NCBI RefSeq assembly: GCF_002078175.1
Contig: NZ_MWFK01000001.1
Span: 558,001 to 622,000 of the forward strand
Reading direction: 5' to 3'
DNA: 64,000 nucleotides
From: Streptomyces sp. M41(2017)
GTDB taxonomy: Bacteria > Actinomycetota > Actinomycetes > Streptomycetales > Streptomycetaceae
The stretch's first letter is position 1. Each line of letters opens with the position of its first letter. This document shows positions 61,107 to 64,000 of this stretch, piece by piece. A program made the translations under genes and the position numbers. A model generated the notes under the pieces. The model was not told the origin of the DNA, ran no database searches, and was given only the letters and a program-made list of their open reading frames with translations.

Positions 61107-61207
61107 CAGTACGGCAGGATGCGCCCCGACGGGGTCCTGCGGTCGATCGGCATCTCGCGCGGCGCGGCGGGCCGGCGGCTGACGCGAATCCGGATCTGAC
61201 GGTTCAT
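61106..61207 (-). CDS. Small basic 33-residue peptide
   Basis: An ATG with a near-perfect ribosome-binding site (GAGGAGGGGTC immediately upstream) opens a 33-codon frame encoding an Arg/Pro-rich basic peptide: MNRQIRIRVSRRPAAPREMP, then DRRTPSGRILPY with an Ile between. A perfect 9-bp terminator follows the stop. These two signals support expression. No similarity is recognised; the charge suggests nucleic-acid or ribosome binding. Confidence 0.55.
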   Translation of the reverse strand: MNRQIRIRVSRRPAAPREMPIDRRTPSGRILPY

Positions 61208-61345
61208 GACCCCTCCTCATGACTGACGATCCCCCGCGTCGTCACCGACGCGCTTAGACGCATGGTGCCCACGGAGAACGGCTCCTACCCTCCGAGCAGC
61301 ATGTTCGGTACGGCGCTCTCGTCCCCCGGGGAGGAAACGGGCCCC

Positions 61346-61383
61346 GCGGACCCGGTGCGGACCCGGTGCGGACCCGGTGCGGA
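61346..61383. repeat. 3.5 copies of an 11-bp tandem repeat
   Basis: GCGGACCCGGT repeated from 61346 to 61383, without mismatch. Confidence 0.8.
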
Positions 61384-61403
61384 GCGGGGCGGGACCGGGC
61401 CTG

Positions 61404-61443
61404 ATCGGGACGGGACCGGGGCCCATCGGGACGGGACCGGGGC
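61404..61443. repeat. Two copies of a 19-bp direct repeat, 21-bp period
   Basis: ATCGGGACGGGACCGGGGC at 61404-61422 and 61425-61443, identical. Confidence 0.75.
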
Positions 61444-61755
61444 GGCGCGTGTCCTGGAGGGCGCCCGGGGGTCCGGCGCGGGATCCGGTGGGTTCCGGCC
61501 GCCCGGAGGGGCCTCCCGAAGGCCCTGCGATCAGTGCCGCGGGCCTCTCCGGCACGGCCTCGGGGCGGCTCGCGTGTACTCCGTCCGAGGCCCGGTCAGG
61601 CCGTTCGGGTGAGGGGCGAGTTGGGCGGAAGGGGGGCCTCCGCGGGGGCCCTGCGACCGGGGTTCCACGGTCGGGCGGGGCGCCCTCGCGGGCTCTCAAC
61701 TCGCCTGATCCACCAGCGAAGTTGCTGGTCGCATCGATTCTTCACGCGTAGCGTG

Positions 61756-61832
61756 TGGTGGGGCGGGTGGGACTCGAACCCACGGCCGACGGATTATGAG
61801 TCCGCTGCTCTAACCGGCTGAGCTACCGCCCC
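61756..61832 (-). tRNA. tRNA with CAU anticodon (Met, or Ile2)
   Basis: The minus strand folds as a cloverleaf: acceptor GGGGCGG pairs with CCGCCCC, D-arm AGCTCAGCCGGTTAGAGC, anticodon loop CTCATAA (anticodon CAT), T-arm GTGGGTTCGAGTCCCAC. The discriminator is A and CCA is encoded (61758-61756). Without isotype data, elongator Met and lysidine-modified Ile cannot be separated; the 5' end pairs fully, so it is not an initiator. Confidence 0.9.
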
Positions 61833-61966
61833 GTTACGGCGCGCCGCGCACATTTGTGCGCGCCGTCTGCCGCAGCATAGCCGCTCATACGATCTCCTGC
61901 TTCGGATGGTCGGCATCGCACGACCATGAGGACTTCGGCGTGCCCCGAGCGGTTCCCCCGGACATG

Positions 61967-61989
61967 AAAAAGGACCCCTGAGGGGTCCT
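61967..61989 (-). terminator. Rho-independent terminator of the tRNA-Asn pair
   Basis: AGGACCCCT (61971-61979) pairs with AGGGGTCCT (61981-61989) around a tight loop, followed on the minus strand by five U residues (61971-61967). It lies just downstream of the first tRNA-Asn. It is the only classic U-tract terminator in the window. Confidence 0.8.
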
Positions 61990-61998
61990 CTTCCGTTG

Positions 61999-62071
61999 CT
62001 CTCCCGACTGGACTCGAACCAGTAACCTGCCGGTTAACAGCCGGCTGCTCTGCCAATTGAGCTACAGGAGA
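61999..62071 (-). tRNA. tRNA-Asn (GUU)
   Basis: 73 nt. Acceptor TCTCCTG pairs with CGGGAGA; D-arm AGCTCAATTGGCAGAGC; anticodon loop CTGTTAA with anticodon GTT; T-arm ACTGGTTCGAGTCCAGT. CCA is not encoded. It lies 5 bp from a second, nearly identical tRNA-Asn. Confidence 0.95.
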
Positions 62072-62076
62072 CCGAG

Positions 62077-62149
62077 CTCCCCCGACTGGACTCGAACCAG
62101 TAACCTGCCGGTTAACAGCCGGCTGCTCTGCCAATTGAGCTACAGGGGA
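62077..62149 (-). tRNA. tRNA-Asn (GUU), tandem copy
   Basis: 73 nt, identical to the neighbouring tRNA-Asn in D, anticodon and T arms; only the acceptor stem differs (TCCCCTG with CGGGGGA). CCA is not encoded. It is upstream in the shared transcript. Confidence 0.95.
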
Positions 62150-62294
62150 TTGTCTCGTTGCATCGAACGCACCTACCTGGGTATTCGCCAGGGGGCGTGC
62201 GCTCGCTGCGACACATACATTAGCGCAAGCAGGGGGGTGCTCCGCCAATCGGTTCCCTCCGTACCGATGCCGACGCAAGGGAAGGGTGGCTGTC

Positions 62295-62600
62295 ATGCGC
62301 TACAAGCTCACATTCGTCGCCGGACTGGCCCTGGGGTACGTGCTCGGCACGCGCGCCGGGCGAGAGCGTTACGAACAGCTGAGGAAGTCCGCTCGCCAGG
62401 TCTCGCAGAACCCGGCGGTGCGCAACACCGCCGAGACCGCCGCGCAGCAGGGCCGCGCGATCGCGGGCAAGGCGTTCCACACGGTGAGCGAGAAGGTGGG
62501 CGACCGCGTCCCCGACTCGGTCACCGACCGGGTCCGCTCGCTGCGGCAGCGGAACACGGGCGGGGCCGGACTGGACGACTGGGGCACCAGCAACACCTGA
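62295..62600 (+). CDS. YtxH-like small membrane-associated protein
   Basis: 101 residues: an N-terminal hydrophobic/glycine helix (LTFVAGLALGYVLGTRAGRERYEQL) in the YtxH pattern, then an amphipathic Ala/Gln-rich region and a short acidic/Gly C-terminus. Such proteins are envelope- or stress-associated; the molecular role is unclear. ATG 62295 is preceded by GGAAGGG; a GTG at 62286 lies in this site and is unlikely. Next to tRNA-Asn genes, transcribed away from them. Confidence 0.8.
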   Translation: MRYKLTFVAGLALGYVLGTRAGRERYEQLRKSARQVSQNPAVRNTAETAAQQGRAIAGKAFHTVSEKVGDRVPDSVTDRVRSLRQRNTGGAGLDDWGTSNT

Positions 62601-62684
62601 CCGGCACACCCGTGACACCAGGGGAATCAGGGGCCGCGCCGGATCTCGTGCACCCACCCGGCGCCGCCACCCCCCGTCGTACGG

Positions 62685-62690
62685 CAGAAT
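62685..62690 (+). promoter_or_regulatory. -10 box of a probable leaderless promoter for the kinase gene
   Basis: CAGAAT ends 7 nt before the ATG at 62698; no ribosome-binding site is visible. It matches TAGRRT at five of six positions. Confidence 0.4.
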
Positions 62691-62697
62691 TTCGCCC

Positions 62698-64000
62698 ATG
62701 GGGATAGTCGCCGGGTTGGACAGTTCGCCCGATTTCACTCGCATCGTCGTCTGCGACGCGGACACGGGCACCGTGCTGCGGCAGGGCTACGCGCCGCACC
62801 CGCTCGACGGCGCCGAGGGCGGCGGACGTCCTTCCGACGTGGATCCACAGGCCTGGCTGCTGTCCCTGGGCGAGGCCGCCGGCGGCGGCCTGCTCGAAGG
62901 CGTGCAGGCGATCGGCGTGTCCGCACAGCAGAACGGCCTCGTCCCGCTGGACGTGCAGGGCAACACCGTGCGGCCCGCCCTGGTCGGCGGTGACAAGCGG
63001 GCGCAGGTCGCCGCGGCCGATCTGATCGACGCGCTCGGCGGGCGCGAGGCATGGGGACAGGCCGTGGGCAGCGTCCCGCAGGCCGCCCAGCCGGTGACCA
63101 AGCTCCGCTGGCTGAACAAGACCGAACCCGACGCGGCGCGGCGGACCGCCATGCTGCTCCAGGCCCACGACTGGCTGGTGTGGCAGCTGCTCGGCCGGCC
63201 GGTGCGCAGGACCACGGACCGGGGCGGCGCCTCCGGCACCGGCTACTGGTCGGCGGCGACCGGCGGCTACCGACCCGACCTCATCGAACTCGCGCTCGGC
63301 CACCAGGCCGCGCTCCCCGAGGTGCTCGGCCCGGCCGACGCGGCGGGGACCACGCCCGAGGGGCTGCTGATATCCGCCGGCACCGGCGAGACCATGGCGG
63401 CGGCGTTCGGGCTCGGCATCGGGCTCGGCGACGCGGTGGTGTCGCTCGGCGCCTCCGGTTCCGTGATGGCCGTGCACACCGAGGCGCTGGTGGATTCCAC
63501 CGGCATGATCACCTCCCTCGCGGACGCGACCGGCATGCACCTCCCGGTCGTCAGCACCCTCAACGCCGTACGGGCCCTGCGCGGCGCCGCCGAGATGCTC
63601 GGCGTGCCGGACCTGGAGGGCCTGTCCGACCTGGCGATGAAGTCGACGCCCGGCTCGCACGGGCTGGTCCTGCTGCCGTACCTGGAGGGCGAGCGCACGC
63701 CGAACCTGCCGCACACGGCGGGGACCCTGGCGGGACTGCGCCGGGAGTCGATGCGGCCCGAGCATCTCGCGCGGGCGGCGTTCGAGGGCATGCTCTGCGG
63801 GCTCGCGGACGCGCTCGACGTCCTGCGTGGGCGCGGTGTCGACGTCCGCCGGATCTTCCTGCTCGGCCAGGCCGCGGAGCTGCCCGCGGTGCAGGCCGTG
63901 GCACCCGCCCTGTTCGGCGCGCCGGTCGTGGTGCCGCAGCCCGCGGACTACGCGGCGCTCGGCGCGGCCCGCCAGGCCGCCTGGGCCCTCGGCGCCTCCC
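62698..64000 (+). CDS. xylB: FGGY-family carbohydrate kinase, xylulokinase type (5' part)
   Basis: 434 codons to the window edge; the 3' end lies outside. GIVAGLDSSPDFTRIVVCDADTG is the phosphate-1 motif, GVSAQQNGLVPLD follows, and GDAVVSLGASGSVMAVH and LLPYLEGERTPNLPHTAG, FLLGQAAELPAVQ match xylulokinases. The usual DxxT-like phosphate-1 reads LDSSPDF. In xylose use it phosphorylates D-xylulose with ATP. No xylose isomerase gene is in the window, although one may lie upstream or downstream. The ATG lacks an SD and may be leaderless. Confidence 0.85.
   Translation, partial: MGIVAGLDSSPDFTRIVVCDADTGTVLRQGYAPHPLDGAEGGGRPSDVDPQAWLLSLGEAAGGGLLEGVQAIGVSAQQNGLVPLDVQGNTVRPALVGGDKRAQVAAADLIDALGGREAWGQAVGSVPQAAQPVTKLRWLNKTEPDAARRTAMLLQAHDWLVWQLLGRPVRRTTDRGGASGTGYWSAATGGYRPDLIELALGHQAALPEVLGPADAAGTTPEGLLISAGTGETMAAAFGLGIGLGDAVVSLGASGSVMAVHTEALVDSTGMITSLADATGMHLPVVSTLNAVRALRGAAEMLGVPDLEGLSDLAMKSTPGSHGLVLLPYLEGERTPNLPHTAGTLAGLRRESMRPEHLARAAFEGMLCGLADALDVLRGRGVDVRRIFLLGQAAELPAVQAVAPALFGAPVVVPQPADYAALGAARQAAWALGAS

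Larger units (their letters stand above)
61208..61755. other. 548-bp region with short tandem repeats and no clear gene
   Basis: The first half holds an ATG-initiated frame (61262-61612) with good codon use for 30 codons but then only repeat-derived text, so I do not call it a gene. The second half up to the tRNA is featureless to me. Confidence 0.45.

Noticed and set aside
61346..61443. CRISPR-like array
   Set aside because: Units are 11-21 bp GC repeats without spacers and no cas genes are present.
61262..61612. 116-codon open frame on the plus strand
   Set aside because: Its middle is made of tandem repeats, it has no SD, and the reading is not conserved-looking after about 30 codons.
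61756..62149. tRNA genes as attachment site of an integrated element
   Set aside because: No integrase, no direct att repeat and no phage or conjugation genes nearby.

Overview
The window is high-GC actinobacterial DNA, almost certainly from a Streptomyces chromosome. Third codon positions are strongly GC-biased, GTG and TTG starts are common, and start/stop overlaps (ATGA, GTGA) are frequent. Typical gene families are present: an SCO2400-type protein, an MreB/Mbl-like protein, a BLIP-like protein, Tat-exported enzymes and the FxSxx-COOH system. I see no phage, IS element, integrase, CRISPR array or replication origin.

Layout. (1) 1-5600: a secreted C15-peptidase-like protein with a Cys-to-Ser change, an EI24 membrane protein, Ohr, an MDR-type oxidoreductase divergent from a MarR regulator, and an SCO2400-like membrane protein. 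(2) 5800-14350: a sugar/sugar-acid locus with an enolase-superfamily dehydratase, a Zn-dehydrogenase, a TIM-barrel protein, a ChvE-MmsA-MmsB importer and a secreted mutarotase. (3) 14500-25400: an aminotransferase with a long disordered tail, an orphan solute-binding lipoprotein, a BLIP-like secreted protein, a GH35 beta-galactosidase, an SMP-30 lactonase coupled to an IclR regulator, and a PucR regulator. A 13-bp IclR-type operator recurs at the dehydratase, at the TIM-barrel/ABC operon and at iclR itself. This links regions 2 and 3 into one probable regulon for galactoside or aldonate use. (4) 25600-38600: a DUF3068 protein, then a nine-gene, mostly translationally overlapping operon (GT4, three methyltransferases, a giant AftD-like GT-C enzyme, a condensation/PapA-like acyltransferase, a DMT transporter, a Trm112-like protein), probably for a decorated cell-surface glycan or glycolipid. 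(5) 38600-47500: an ATP-grasp protein, an ImmA/IrrE-type metallopeptidase with a coupled small protein, a MatB-like acyl-CoA synthetase plus carboxyltransferase, and a large secreted subtilase. (6) 48050-59620: an MreB-like protein and a histidine-kinase-like protein, both with degraded ATP sites, then a complete FxSxx-COOH locus: precursor fxsA, radical SAM/SPASM fxsB, an AAC(3)-fold protein, TIR-like fxsC, and fxsT (ParA + TIR + STAND NTPase + TPR). (7) 59880-64000: an alpha/beta hydrolase, a 33-residue SD-preceded ORF, three tRNA genes (CAU, two tandem Asn), a YtxH-like protein and the 5' part of a xylulokinase-type FGGY kinase running off the window.

The most interesting system is the FxSxx locus. 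A 53-residue peptide ending Phe-Asp-Ser-Ala-Leu is the likely substrate of a cyclophane-forming radical SAM enzyme. It sits beside TIR, STAND and TPR proteins, an architecture otherwise seen in signalling or defence. Its biological output is not established.
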